A stretch of 64,000 nt of DNA, taken from contig NC_077224.1 of NCBI RefSeq assembly GCF_024763615.1, positions 3,348,001 through 3,412,000 of the forward strand. Reading direction: 5' to 3'. Shown in pieces: positions 45,975 through 57,535 of the stretch. The number at the start of each line of letters is the position of its first letter. Position 1 is the first letter of the stretch. The notes beneath the pieces were generated by a model. It saw only the letters and a list, made by a program, of their open reading frames with translations, searched no databases and was not told the origin of the DNA. The translations under genes were made by a program, and so were the position numbers. The DNA comes from Phlebotomus papatasi. Its lineage: Eukaryota > Arthropoda > Insecta > Diptera > Psychodidae.

Positions 45975-46122
45975 TTGAATTGAACTAAATTGAATTTTTC
46001 TTGATGTTTAAGAAAAAAAAGAAAAAGTGCGAGAGAGTGGGGTAGATACATGCAAAACGTTTGAAAATGAAAAAAAAATGTGTATTTTGGTTTTATAAAA
46101 TTTTCACAATCTAAAAGCTCTA
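45975..46122 (-). mobile_element. Family D right-half copy
   Basis: AGTGCGAGAGAGTGGGGTAG, ATACATGCAAAACGTTTGAA and TTTATAAAATTTTCACAATC then TAAAAGCTCTAAT correspond to the right half of family D elements such as 57191-57454. The left half is missing. Confidence 0.55.
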
Positions 46123-46218
46123 ATTTGCTTTTTTTTATTTAAGATGCTTTCATAATGAAAAGAGATTGTGAAGAACTTCAGGTAAATGACTTCTTTTGTG
46201 CCCTTCGCCTAAACTTAC

Positions 46219-46452
46219 ATAGGGTCGAAGGAACACCTCTTCGACAGGGAACCCCTATTGACACTTTGGCCAAAATGATGAAATTTATTTAATGTTTATG
46301 GTAAAATGCAAGTAATATGATGTTTTTTCTGTAATCTACCTTTTCATGTAAAAAGAGATGTTCAAATTTCATATCATAATCGGTACTGAAAGTGTTAATA
46401 GGTATGGCATGATAAATGCTTAAAGTGTCAATAAGTGTTCCTTTCACCCTAA
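46219..46452. mobile_element. Family I MITE, 234 bp
   Basis: The left end TAGGGTCGAAGGAACACCT, then ATTGACACTTT, is mirrored by AAAGTGTCAATAAGTGTTCC then TTTCACCCTA on the right. A solo end is at 11666-11700. Confidence 0.75.
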
Positions 46453-46593
46453 TAATTTTCTTATTTTTAAAATTCTGAACTGTATACTGTTCTAATTTGA
46501 TATTTTTACTAACTAAATTTAATTTTATTTAGAGCTCTCTTGTATAGTGCAATAATAAATTAAAGAAAATAACATATTGAAAAATATTCATTA

Positions 46594-46905
46594 TAGGGTA
46601 AGTGTGCCAAATTCCGGCCAGCTTGCAATTTCGGCCACCTTTTATATTCCTCGAATTTCTATGAACTTTTAGATTTTACGTACTCTAGAGATTATACAAT
46701 GTAAAATAATAACAAAAAATATCGCTTCGACAAACGAGAAGACGTGAAAAAGGCATTGAAACAATTCCCTAAGGGCAAGGAACTATGAGAATGAAGGTGG
46801 CCGGAATAGGGCACCAAAGCTATGTCTATATTTTTATTCATTTTAAAATGTATTAAAAATGATTTTAGAGTAAATAAACACGGTAAACTCTTTACAGAGA
46901 TCTTC
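46594..46905 (+). mobile_element. Family B MITE, truncated copy
   Basis: TAGGGTAAGTGTGCCAAATT then CCGGCC follows the intact copy at 32003-32433 up to about TAAATAAACACGGTAAACTC; the right third and right end are missing. Confidence 0.8.
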
Positions 46906-47178
46906 AGAGGTCTATAAGAGTCTAAGCATCTCTAAAAAAAATTATTATGAACCTATCAAGAAATACAAAAATTTACATGAATCAATTTATATTATTCCCT
47001 TTTGACGATGGGATGATTCATTCCCATTTTTGCTGACAAGGGTTTTTAGTTTGTCGGATTCCAAGAAACAATTTTTGGGTTTCCTAGGATTCGTGAAACC
47101 AGAAGGTGAGTTCATATGAGTCACCGTTTAGCTTTCGTAACATTAATGTGATTTGTGTTTCCTACTTCATTAAAATAC
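46906..47178. other. Non-coding spacer
   Basis: I see no gene or clear repeat here. Confidence 0.4.
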
Positions 47179-47382
47179 TAGGGGAAAACGCGCTACCTTC
47201 AGACGACTCAAGCTTCGGACAACTCTTTTTTTTCTAAGTTCCTGATGAATTTGACTCATAGCTATTAGACAAGCTATTAAAATGTGATATTATAATGGAC
47301 AAATACATTAAAAATAAATTGAAAAGAAAAATGAATTGTTCGAAGATTGAGTCTTGCAAAGGTAGCACGATTTGCTCTACCC
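47179..47382. mobile_element. MITE, ~204 bp
   Basis: TAGGGGAAAACGCGCTACCT, GACTCAAGCTTCGGACAACT on the left; TTGTTCGAAGATTGAGTCTT, GCAAAGGTAGCACGATTTGC then TCTACCC on the right. The ~48-bp imperfect TIR is convincing. Confidence 0.75.
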
Positions 47383-48524
47383 ATTTGGTTAAAACATTTT
47401 AATTAAACATTAGGAGCAATTTTTGATAAAAATTGTTTCAAAATTTTAAATAGTAATTAAGTAGTATTTATTTTAAATAGTAATAAAAATTACTTATCTG
47501 TTCATAACCAGTTCATTACCGATTCGCAACCAATTTGAACCGATTTATAAATCACTCAAAATATTCCCAAAGATACATCTCAGGAGGAATTTTATTTAAA
47601 TTTTGTATAAATATTAGATATAGGTTATGAATGAAAAAATTGAGGGATTATATCTACTGCTCTCTCTGTGGAGTTTGAGCACTAAAAATGTTCTGAGGTT
47701 ATATATATTTAAAACTACCCCATTCTCCCCTATCTCTAATAAATAAAGTACGAATCATCCGAAATTCTTTAGATCATAGTATTTTAATGAGCATCAGAAA
47801 ATGAATAAATAGAGTGTATTAAATATTTTGGGAAGTGACGTCTTTCCCCTTTTGTCAATTCATGTCTCAGTGACAAGAAAAAGTTTTCTAATATAACAAT
47901 TTGAAATCAATTCCTTTTGAGCAAACAATTCTGAGAGAAAATTCCATCCTGATTTGACTTAGAATATCAAATGGTATTTGTCAAAGAGTAGAGTGTTAAA
48001 GTCGTAGGTGGTTTGAGCGAAAAAAAAAAGAAGAACGATGTACTCATGAACTCTCTCTTTCTCTCGGAAAACTTATGCAAAATTTTCCCACTTTTAAGGT
48101 CAAAAGTTTCCTTTCCAGTTTGAATATACTATGCAGAATTTTCCACCCTCTCTGCATCCCGGATAGTTTTCATTTGGAGCCAAAGCATTTTCTCACATTC
48201 ACCCACATACCTCCACCCACTCACCTGCAGTCGGAGAAAGTGTATGCGAGAAAGCAACAAACAAGAGACCATGTCAAGAAGTTAGTACTTAAGAATTTTC
48301 TCCTCATAGATTTTAATATACAAGTCATTAAGTTAAGAGCTTACCCTTACTGCGGGTAGATATAGTGGTCCCTTTGTGTTGGATAACTATGTATACTCAA
48401 AGAACTTGGTATAATCGATTTCTCTCTTTAAACTTTGTAAAAGGAGGCAGACTTTTATGAATATTTGAACTATATTTAATTAATTCAACTACCCATCATA
48501 ACGTTCAAATAATAATGATCTTTC
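47383..48524. other. Unique stretch, no gene recognised
   Basis: Largely unique AT-rich DNA. The frame at 48075-48359 shows no domain. No gene is supported. Confidence 0.4.
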
Positions 48525-48727
48525 TTAGGGGAAGCTAGGGCAGTGGTAAACACGGGGTAGTTTTAAACAATGATTTTTATGTCTCAATTCTGTTTTTCAG
48601 GGGAGAAGGGATCTCTATACTATCTATAAATTCATATAGGTCTCATCTTTTTAAGTCTAATATCCAATTAAGAAAATCGCAGTGCTTACTGCTACCCCGT
48701 ATTTACTACTGCCCCAGTTTCCCCTAT
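48525..48727. mobile_element. Family H MITE, ~203 bp
   Basis: TTAGGGGAAGCTAGGGCAGT, AAACACGGGGTAG at the left; CTACCCCGTATTTACTACTG, CCCCAGTTTCCCCTA at the right. A solo end is at 19019-19057. Confidence 0.8.
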
Positions 48728-51700
48728 TTAATTATGCCTTATTATCTGTCTTTTTCAAAATATCAGCTAGGATGCTTTGTGTTATTATTGCTCGAATTCC
48801 ACGTTATGCTAGTTGTTCGTTTAAAAAATGGAAATTAATAAATTCCCAAAAACAAAAAAATTCCCTTTGCCCCAAAGGACAGAACTAATAACCTCACAAA
48901 ACATGCAAATTTCCCTTTGCCCCAAGGGGCAGAACTAATAATTTCCTAAAATGCAGAAAATTTCCCTTTGCTTCAAAGGGCAGAATTTATAACTTCCCAA
49001 AACAGAGAAAATTTTCTTTTACCCAAAGAGGCAAACTCTTAAATTCCCAAAACATAGAAAATTTCCCTCTGCCGCAAAGGTCAGGACTAATAACTTCACA
49101 AAACAGAAAATTTCCCTTTGCTCCAAGGGGCAGAATTTATAACTTCCCAAAACACAGAAAATTTTCCTTTACCGAAAGAGCGAAACTCTTAAATTCCCGA
49201 ACCATAGAAAATTTTCCTTTTCCCCAAAAGGCAGAACTTAACACAGAAAATTTCCCTTTGCTCCAAAGGGCAGAACTCATAATTTCCAAAAACATAGAAA
49301 ATTTCCCTTTTCCCCAAAAGGCAGAACTTAACACGGAAAATTTCCCTTTTCCCCAAAAGGTAGAACTTAACACAAAAAATTTCCCTTTGTCGCAAAGGAC
49401 AAAACTAATAACTTCCAAAAACATGGAAAATTTCCCTTTTCCCCAAAAGGCAGAACTTAACACAGAAAATTTCCATTTGCCACAAAGGACAGAACTAATA
49501 ACTTCCAAAAACATAGAAAATTTCCCTTTTCCCCAAAAGGCAGAACTTAACACAGAAAATTTCCATTTGCCACAAAGGACAGAACTAATAACTTCCAAAA
49601 ACATAGAAAATTTCCCTTTTCCCCAAAAGGCAGAACTTAACACAGAAAATTTCCATTTGCCACAAAGGACAGAACTAATAACTTCCAAAAACATAGAAAA
49701 TTTCCCTTTTCCCCAAAAGGCAGAACTTAACACAGAAAATTTTCCTTTGCCGCAATGGACAGAACCAATAACTTCCAAAAACATAGAAAATTTCCCTTTT
49801 CCCCAAAAGGCAGAACTTAACACAGAAAATTTCCATTTGCCACAAAGGACAGAACTAATAACTTCCAAAAACATAGAAAATTTCCCTTTTCCCCAAAAGG
49901 CAGAACTTAACACAGAAAATTTCCATTTGCCACAAAGGACAGAACTAATAACTTCCAAAAACATAGAAAATTTCCCTTTTCCCCAAAAGGCAGAACTTAA
50001 CACAGAAAATTTCCATTTGCCACAAAGGACAGAACTAATAACTTCCAAAAACATAGAAAATTTCCCTTTTCCCCAAAAGGCAGAACTTAACACAGAAAAT
50101 TTCCATTTGCCACAAAGGACAGAACTAATAACTTCCAAAAACATAGAAAATTTCCCTTTTCCCCAAAAGGCAGAACTTAACACAGAAAATTTCCATTTGC
50201 CACAAAGGACAGAACTAATAACTTCCAAAAACATAGAAAATTTCCCTTTTCCCCAAAAGGCAGAACTTAACACAGAAAATTTCCATTTGCCACAAAGGAC
50301 AGAACTAATAACTTCCAAAAACATAGAAAATTTCCCTTTTCCCCAAAAGGCAGAACTTAACACAGAAAATTTCCATTTGCCACAAAGGACAGAACTAATA
50401 ACTTCCAAAAACATAGAAAATTTCCCTTTTCCCCAAAAGGCAGAACTTAACACAGAAAATTTCCATTTGCCACAAAGGACAGAACTAATAACTTCCAAAA
50501 ACATAGAAAATTTCCCTTTTCCCCAAAAGGCAGAACTTAACACAGAAAATTTCCATTTGCCACAAAGGACAGAACTAATAACTTCCAAAAACATAGAAAA
50601 TTTCCCTTTTCCCCAAAAGGCAGAACTTAACACAGAAAATTTCCATTTGCCACAAAGGACAGAACTAATAACTTCCAAAAACATAGAAAATTTCCCTTTT
50701 CCCCAAAAGGCAGAACTTAACACAGAAAATTTTCCATTTGCCGCAATGGACAGAACCAATAACTTCCAAAAACATAGAAAATTTCCCTTTTCCCCAAAAG
50801 GCAGAACTTAACACAGAAAATTTCCATTTGCCACAAAGGACAGAACTAATAACTTCCAAAAACATAGAAAATTTCCCTTTTCCCCAAAAGGCAGAACTTA
50901 ACACAGAAAATTTCCATTTGCCACAAAGGACAGAACTAATAACTTCCAAAAACATAGAAAATTTCCCTTTTCCCCAAAAGGCAGAACTTAACACAGAAAA
51001 TTTCCATTTGCCACAAAGGACAGAACTAATAACTTCCAAAAACATAGAAAATTTCCCTTTTCCCCAAAAGGCAGAACTTAACACAGAAAATTTCCATTTG
51101 CCACAAAGGACAGAACTAATAACTTCCAAAAACATAGAAAATTTCCCTTTTCCCCAAAAGGCAGAACTTAACACAGAAAATTTTCCTTTGCCGCAATGGA
51201 CAGAACCAATAACTTCCAAAAACATAGAAAATTTCCCTTTTCCCCAAAAGGCAGAACTTAACACAGAAAATTTCCATTTGCCACAAAGGACAGAACTAAT
51301 AACTTCCAAAAACATAGAAAATTTCCCTTTTCCCCAAAAGGCAGAACTTAACACAGAAAATTTCCATTTGCCACAAAGGACAGAACTAATAACTTCCAAA
51401 AACATAGAAAATTTCCCTTTTCCCCAAAAGGCAGAACTTAACACAGAAAATTTCCATTTGCCACAAAGGACAGAACTAATAACTTCCAAAAACATAGAAA
51501 ATTTCCCTTTTCCCCAAAAGGCAGAACTTAACACAGAAAATTTCCATTTGCCACAAAGGACAGAACTAATAACTTCCAAAAACATAGAAAATTTCCCTTT
51601 TCCCCAAAAGGCAGAACTTAACACAGAAAATTTCCATTTGCCACAAAGGACAGAACTAATAACTTCCAAAAACATAGAAAATTTCCCTTTTCCCCAAAAG

Positions 51701-52471
51701 GCAGAACTTAACACAGAAAATTTCCATTTGCCACAAAGGACAGAACTAATAACTTCCAAAAACATAGAAAATTTCCCTTTTCCCCAAAAGGCAGAACTTA
51801 ACACAGAAAATTTTCCTTTGCCGCAATGGACAGAACCAATAACTTCCAAAAACATAGAAAATTTCCCTTTTCCCCAAAAGGCAGAACTTAACACAGAAAA
51901 TTTCCATTTGCCACAAAGGACAGAACTAATAACTTCCAAAAACATAGAAAATTTCCCTTTTCCCCAAAAGGCAGAACTTAACACAGAAAATTTCCATTTG
52001 CCACAAAGGACAGAACTAATAACTTCCAAAAACATAGAAAATTTCCCTTTTCCCCAAAAGGCAGAACTTAACACAGAAAATTTCCATTTGCCACAAAGGA
52101 CAGAACTAATAACTTCCAAAAACATAGAAAATTTCCCTTTTCCCCAAAAGGCAGAACTTAACACAGAAAATTTCCATTTGCCACAAAGGACAGAACTAAT
52201 AACTTCCAAAAACATAGAAAATTTCCCTTTTCCCCAAAAGGCAGAACTTAACACAGAAAATTTTCCTTTGCCGCAATGGACAGAACCAATAACTTCCAAA
52301 AACATAGAAAATTTCCCTTTTCCCCAAAAGGCAGAACTTAACACAGAAAATTTCCATTTGCCACAAAGGACAGAACTAATAACTTCCAAAAACATAGAAA
52401 ATTTCCCTTTTCCCCAAAAGGCAGAACTTAACACAGAAAATTTTCCTTTGCCGCAATGGACAGAACTAATA

Positions 52472-54231
52472 ACTTCCAAAAACATAGAAAATTTCCCTTT
52501 GACGCAAAGGACAGAACTAATAACTTCCCAAGACATGGAAATTTCCCTTTTCCCCAAAAGGCAGAACTTAACACAGAAAATTTCCCTTTGCCGCAAAGGA
52601 CAGAACTAATAACTTCCAAAAACATAGAAAATTTTCCTTTTCCCCAAAAGGCAGAACTTAACACAGAAAATTTCCATTTGCCACAAAGGACAGAACTAAT
52701 AACTTCCAAAAACATAGAAAATTTCCCTTTTCCCCAAAAGGCAGAACTTAACACAGAAAATTTCCATTTGCCACAAAGGACAGAACTAATAACTTCCAAA
52801 AACATAGAAAATTTCCCTTTTCCCCAAAAGGCAGAACTTAACACAGAAAATTTTCCTTTGCCGCAATGGACAGAACCAATAACTTCCAAAAACATAGAAA
52901 ATTTCCCTTTTCCCCAAAAGGCAGAACTTAACACAGAAAATTTCCATTTGCCACAAAGGACAGAACTAATAACTTCCAAAAACATAGAAAATTTCCCTTT
53001 TCCCCAAAAGGCAGAACTTAACACAGAAAATTTCCATTTGCCACAAAGGACAGAACTAATAACTTCCAAAAACATAGAAAATTTCCCTTTTCCCCAAAAG
53101 GCAGAACTTAACACAGAAAATTTCCATTTGCCACAAAGGACAGAACTAATAACTTCCAAAAACATAGAAAATTTCCCTTTTCCCCAAAAGGCAGAACTTA
53201 ACACAGAAAATTTCCATTTGCCACAAAGGACAGAACCAATAACTTCCAAAAACATAGAAAATTTCCCTTTTCCCCAAAAGGCAGAACTTAACACAGAAAA
53301 TTTCCATTTGCCACAAAGGACAGAACTAATAACTTCCAAAAACATAGAAAATTTCCCTTTTCCCCAAAAGGCAGAACTTAACACAGAAAATTTCCATTTG
53401 CCACAAAGGACAGAACTAATAACTTCCAAAAACATAGAAAATTTCCCTTTTCCCCAAAAGGCAGAACTTAACACAGAAAATTTCCATTTGCCACAAAGGA
53501 CAGAACTAATAACTTCCAAAAACATAGAAAATTTCCCTTTTCCCCAAAAGGCAGAACTTAACACAGAAAATTTCCATTTGCCACAAAGGACAGAACTAAT
53601 AACTTCCAAAAACATAGAAAATTTCCCTTTTCCCCAAAAGGCAGAACTTAACACAGAAAATTTCCATTTGCCACAAAGGACAGAACTAATAACTTCCAAA
53701 AACATAGAAAATTTCCCTTTTCCCCAAAAGGCAGAACTTAACACAGAAAATTTCCATTTGCCACAAAGGACAGAACTAATAACTTCCAAAAACATAGAAA
53801 ATTTCCCTTTTCCCCAAAAGGCAGAACTTAACACAGAAAATTTCCATTTGCCACAAAGGACAGAACTAATAACTTCCAAAAACATAGAAAATTTCCCTTT
53901 TCCCCAAAAGGCAGAACTTAACACAGAAAATTTTCCTTTGCCGCAATGGACAGAACCAATAACTTCCAAAAACATAGAAAATTTCCCTTTTCCCCAAAAG
54001 GCAGAACTTAACACAGAAAATTTCCATTTGCCACAAAGGACAGAACTAATAACTTCCAAAAACATAGAAAATTTCCCTTTTCCCCAAAAGGCAGAACTTA
54101 ACACAGAAAATTTCCATTTGCCACAAAGGACAGAACTAATAACTTCCAAAAACATAGAAAATTTCCCTTTTCCCCAAAAGGCAGAACTTAACACAGAAAA
54201 TTTTCCTTTGCCGCAATGGACAGAACTAATA
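52472..54231. repeat. 1760-bp higher-order repeat, copy 1
   Basis: Begins with a lone 51-bp half-unit (52472-52522), then an 89-bp unit (52523-52611), then 18 units of 90 bp: 51+89+1620 = 1760. CCGCAATGG variants sit at 52861, 53941 and 54211. A mixed unit at 53221 has the common CCACAAAGG but the variant CAGAACC. Confidence 0.9.
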
Positions 54232-55991
54232 ACTTCCAAAAACATAGAAAATTTCCCTTTGACGCAAAGGACAGAACTAATAACTTCCCAAGACATGGAA
54301 ATTTCCCTTTTCCCCAAAAGGCAGAACTTAACACAGAAAATTTCCCTTTGCCGCAAAGGACAGAACTAATAACTTCCAAAAACATAGAAAATTTTCCTTT
54401 TCCCCAAAAGGCAGAACTTAACACAGAAAATTTCCATTTGCCACAAAGGACAGAACTAATAACTTCCAAAAACATAGAAAATTTCCCTTTTCCCCAAAAG
54501 GCAGAACTTAACACAGAAAATTTCCATTTGCCACAAAGGACAGAACTAATAACTTCCAAAAACATAGAAAATTTCCCTTTTCCCCAAAAGGCAGAACTTA
54601 ACACAGAAAATTTTCCTTTGCCGCAATGGACAGAACCAATAACTTCCAAAAACATAGAAAATTTCCCTTTTCCCCAAAAGGCAGAACTTAACACAGAAAA
54701 TTTCCATTTGCCACAAAGGACAGAACTAATAACTTCCAAAAACATAGAAAATTTCCCTTTTCCCCAAAAGGCAGAACTTAACACAGAAAATTTCCATTTG
54801 CCACAAAGGACAGAACTAATAACTTCCAAAAACATAGAAAATTTCCCTTTTCCCCAAAAGGCAGAACTTAACACAGAAAATTTCCATTTGCCACAAAGGA
54901 CAGAACTAATAACTTCCAAAAACATAGAAAATTTCCCTTTTCCCCAAAAGGCAGAACTTAACACAGAAAATTTTCCTTTGCCGCAATGGACAGAACCAAT
55001 AACTTCCAAAAACATAGAAAATTTCCCTTTTCCCCAAAAGGCAGAACTTAACACAGAAAATTTCCATTTGCCACAAAGGACAGAACTAATAACTTCCAAA
55101 AACATAGAAAATTTCCCTTTTCCCCAAAAGGCAGAACTTAACACAGAAAATTTCCATTTGCCACAAAGGACAGAACTAATAACTTCCAAAAACATAGAAA
55201 ATTTCCCTTTTCCCCAAAAGGCAGAACTTAACACAGAAAATTTCCATTTGCCACAAAGGACAGAACTAATAACTTCCAAAAACATAGAAAATTTCCCTTT
55301 TCCCCAAAAGGCAGAACTTAACACAGAAAATTTCCATTTGCCACAAAGGACAGAACTAATAACTTCCAAAAACATAGAAAATTTCCCTTTTCCCCAAAAG
55401 GCAGAACTTAACACAGAAAATTTCCATTTGCCACAAAGGACAGAACTAATAACTTCCAAAAACATAGAAAATTTCCCTTTTCCCCAAAAGGCAGAACTTA
55501 ACACAGAAAATTTCCATTTGCCACAAAGGACAGAACTAATAACTTCCAAAAACATAGAAAATTTCCCTTTTCCCCAAAAGGCAGAACTTAACACAGAAAA
55601 TTTCCATTTGCCACAAAGGACAGAACTAATAACTTCCAAAAACATAGAAAATTTCCCTTTTCCCCAAAAGGCAGAACTTAACACAGAAAATTTTCCTTTG
55701 CCGCAATGGACAGAACCAATAACTTCCAAAAACATAGAAAATTTCCCTTTTCCCCAAAAGGCAGAACTTAACACAGAAAATTTCCATTTGCCACAAAGGA
55801 CAGAACTAATAACTTCCAAAAACATAGAAAATTTCCCTTTTCCCCAAAAGGCAGAACTTAACACAGAAAATTTCCATTTGCCACAAAGGACAGAACTAAT
55901 AACTTCCAAAAACATAGAAAATTTCCCTTTTCCCCAAAAGGCAGAACTTAACACAGAAAATTTTCCTTTGCCGCAATGGACAGAACTAATA
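54232..55991. repeat. 1760-bp higher-order repeat, copy 2
   Basis: Same internal order as copy 1, with variants at 54621, 54981, 55701 and 55971, each exactly 1760 bases after its counterpart. The only difference I detect is the unit at 54981, which is fully variant here and mixed in copy 1. A third 51+89 signature starts at 55992, where the array then decays. Confidence 0.9.
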
Positions 55992-56652
55992 ACTTCCAAA
56001 AACATAGAAAATTTCCCTTTGACGCAAAGGACAGAACTAATAACTTCCCAAGACATGGAAATTTCCCTTTTCCCCAAAAGGCAGAACTTAACACAGAAAA
56101 TTTCCCTTTGCCGCAAAGGACAGAACTAATAACTTCCAAAAACATAGAAAATTTTCCTTTACCCAAAGAGCGAAAGTCTTAAATTCTCAAAACATAGAAA
56201 ATTTCCCTTTTTCCCAAAAAGGCAAAACTTAACACAGAAAATTTCCCGTTGTCGCAAAGGACACAACTAATAATTTCCGAAAACCCAGTAAATTTCCCTT
56301 TGCCCCTACAGGCGATGCTGATAAATTCCTAAACAGAAAATTTTCCATTGTTCTAAAAGAGAAATATTTTAACATTTTTGATTTTTTACCTACCAATTTT
56401 ATTTTTTACTTACCAATTTTGATTTTTTACTTACCATTTTATATATTTTTACTTATTATTTTAGTTTTCTCTACTTACCAATTTTGATTTTTTTTCTCAC
56501 CATTTTCGATTTTTTTATTTACCAAATTTGATTTATTTACTTACCACTTTTGATTATTTTACTTACCAATTTTGAATTTTTACTTACTAATTTTGATTTT
56601 TTTCTCGCCATTTTCGATTTTTTTTTATTTACCAAATTTGATTTATTTACTT

Positions 56653-56732
56653 ATGGCGCTGGCACACCTTTTCAATTTAGTGAAATTCAATCGATTGAAA
56701 TTTAGTCAATTGAAGAGGTGTGACAGCGCCAT
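56653..56732. mobile_element. 80-bp hairpin MITE, family D-like
   Basis: ATGGCGCTGGCACACCTTTT then CAATTTAGTGAAATTCAAT is followed, after CG, by an imperfect inverse ending AGAGGTGTGACAGCGCCAT. The whole element is one hairpin. It lies inside the splice-donor-like array. Confidence 0.8.
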
Positions 56733-57190
56733 TACCATTTTTGATTATTTTACTTACCAATTTTTAATTTTTACTTATCAATTTTTATGTTTTGCTTTCA
56801 ATTTTGATTTTTACTTACCAATTTTGATTTTTCATTTACCAATTTTGAATTTTTACTTATCAATTCTAAATTTTTACTTACCAATTTTGATTTTTTACTT
56901 ATCAATTTTGAGTTTTTACTTACTAATTTTCATTTTTTTCTCGACATTTTCGATTTTTTACTTACAAATTTTTAATTTTTACTTACCAATTTTTATGTTT
57001 TACTTACCAATTTTGATGTTACACTTACCAATTTTGATTTTTTATTTACGAATTTTGATTTTTTATTTACCAATTTTGAATTTTCACTTACCAATTCTGA
57101 ATTTTTACTTACCAATTTTGATTTTTTACTCACCGATTTTGATTTTTTACTTACCAATTTTGAGTTTTTACCTAGCAATTTTGATTTTTT

Positions 57191-57454
57191 ATGGCTCCAG
57201 AACACCTTTTAGATCAGGAAAATGTCATGAAGTCGAAATTCGAATCCCTTTCTTTCTCACATGCTTTGCGTATGTCTGTCTCACTCTTTCGTTCTCTAAA
57301 TTCGATTGAGCTAAATTGAATATGGTGTGATATTCAAAAGAAGAAGAAGAGTGCGAAAGAATGGGATAGTCATATGGAAAACGTGTGAGAAAGAAAGTGA
57401 TTCGAATTTCGAGTTCATGAAATTTTCCTGACCAAAAAGGTGTGCTAGAGCCAT
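57191..57454. mobile_element. Family D foldback MITE, 264 bp
   Basis: ATGGCTCCAGAACACCTTTT, AGATCAGGAAAATGTCATGA and GTCGAAATTCG open it. CGAATTTCGAGTTCATGAAA, TTTTCCTGACCAAAAAGGTG and TGCTAGAGCCAT close it. The interior CTTTGCGTATGTCTGTCTCA is itself inverted near 57365. This is the best-preserved family D copy here. Confidence 0.85.
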
Positions 57455-57535
57455 TACTTACCAAACTTGAATTTTTACTTACCATTTTTGATTTTTTTAC
57501 TTACCATTTTACCAAAATACTTACCATTCTGCTGC

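Larger units (their letters stand above)
48830..56350. repeat. 90-bp satellite array, ~7.5 kb
   Basis: From about 49420 to 56150 the DNA is a near-perfect head-to-tail array. Each 90-bp unit consists of a 51-bp and a 39-bp half, each carrying a short hairpin: CCTTTT-CCCC-AAAAGG in one and a variant of CCTTTG-CCG-CAAAGG in the other. The flanks (48830-49410 and 56150-56350) are diverged monomers of about 45-60 bp. Variant units with CCGCAATGG occur at 49751, 50741, 51191, 51821, 52271, 52451, 52861, 53941, 54211, 54621, 54981, 55701 and 55971. Because 90 is divisible by three, long frames are open on both strands; no start, splice or regulatory context supports a protein. Confidence 0.95.
56355..57535 (-). 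repeat. ~20-bp minisatellite with splice-donor-like units
   Basis: Some 40 or more diverged + strand units of TTTTTACTTACCAATTTTGA. On the minus strand each reads TTGGTAAGTAAAAA, a strong match to the GGTAAGT 5' splice-site consensus. Two family D MITEs (56653-56732, 57191-57454) interrupt it. Open frames are low-complexity (for example YLPILIF repeats) and not credible genes. Confidence 0.85.

Noticed and set aside
49258..56129. Giant repetitive proteins of 500-640 residues on both strands
   Set aside because: They arise because the 90-bp satellite unit is divisible by three. Frames are equally open on both strands, break at the 89-bp units, and lack start or splice context.
56572..57309. 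245-residue Leu/Ile/Phe-rich membrane-like protein
   Set aside because: It is a translation of the TTTTTACTTACCAATTTTGA minisatellite with MITEs inserted; the hydrophobicity comes from the T-rich repeat.
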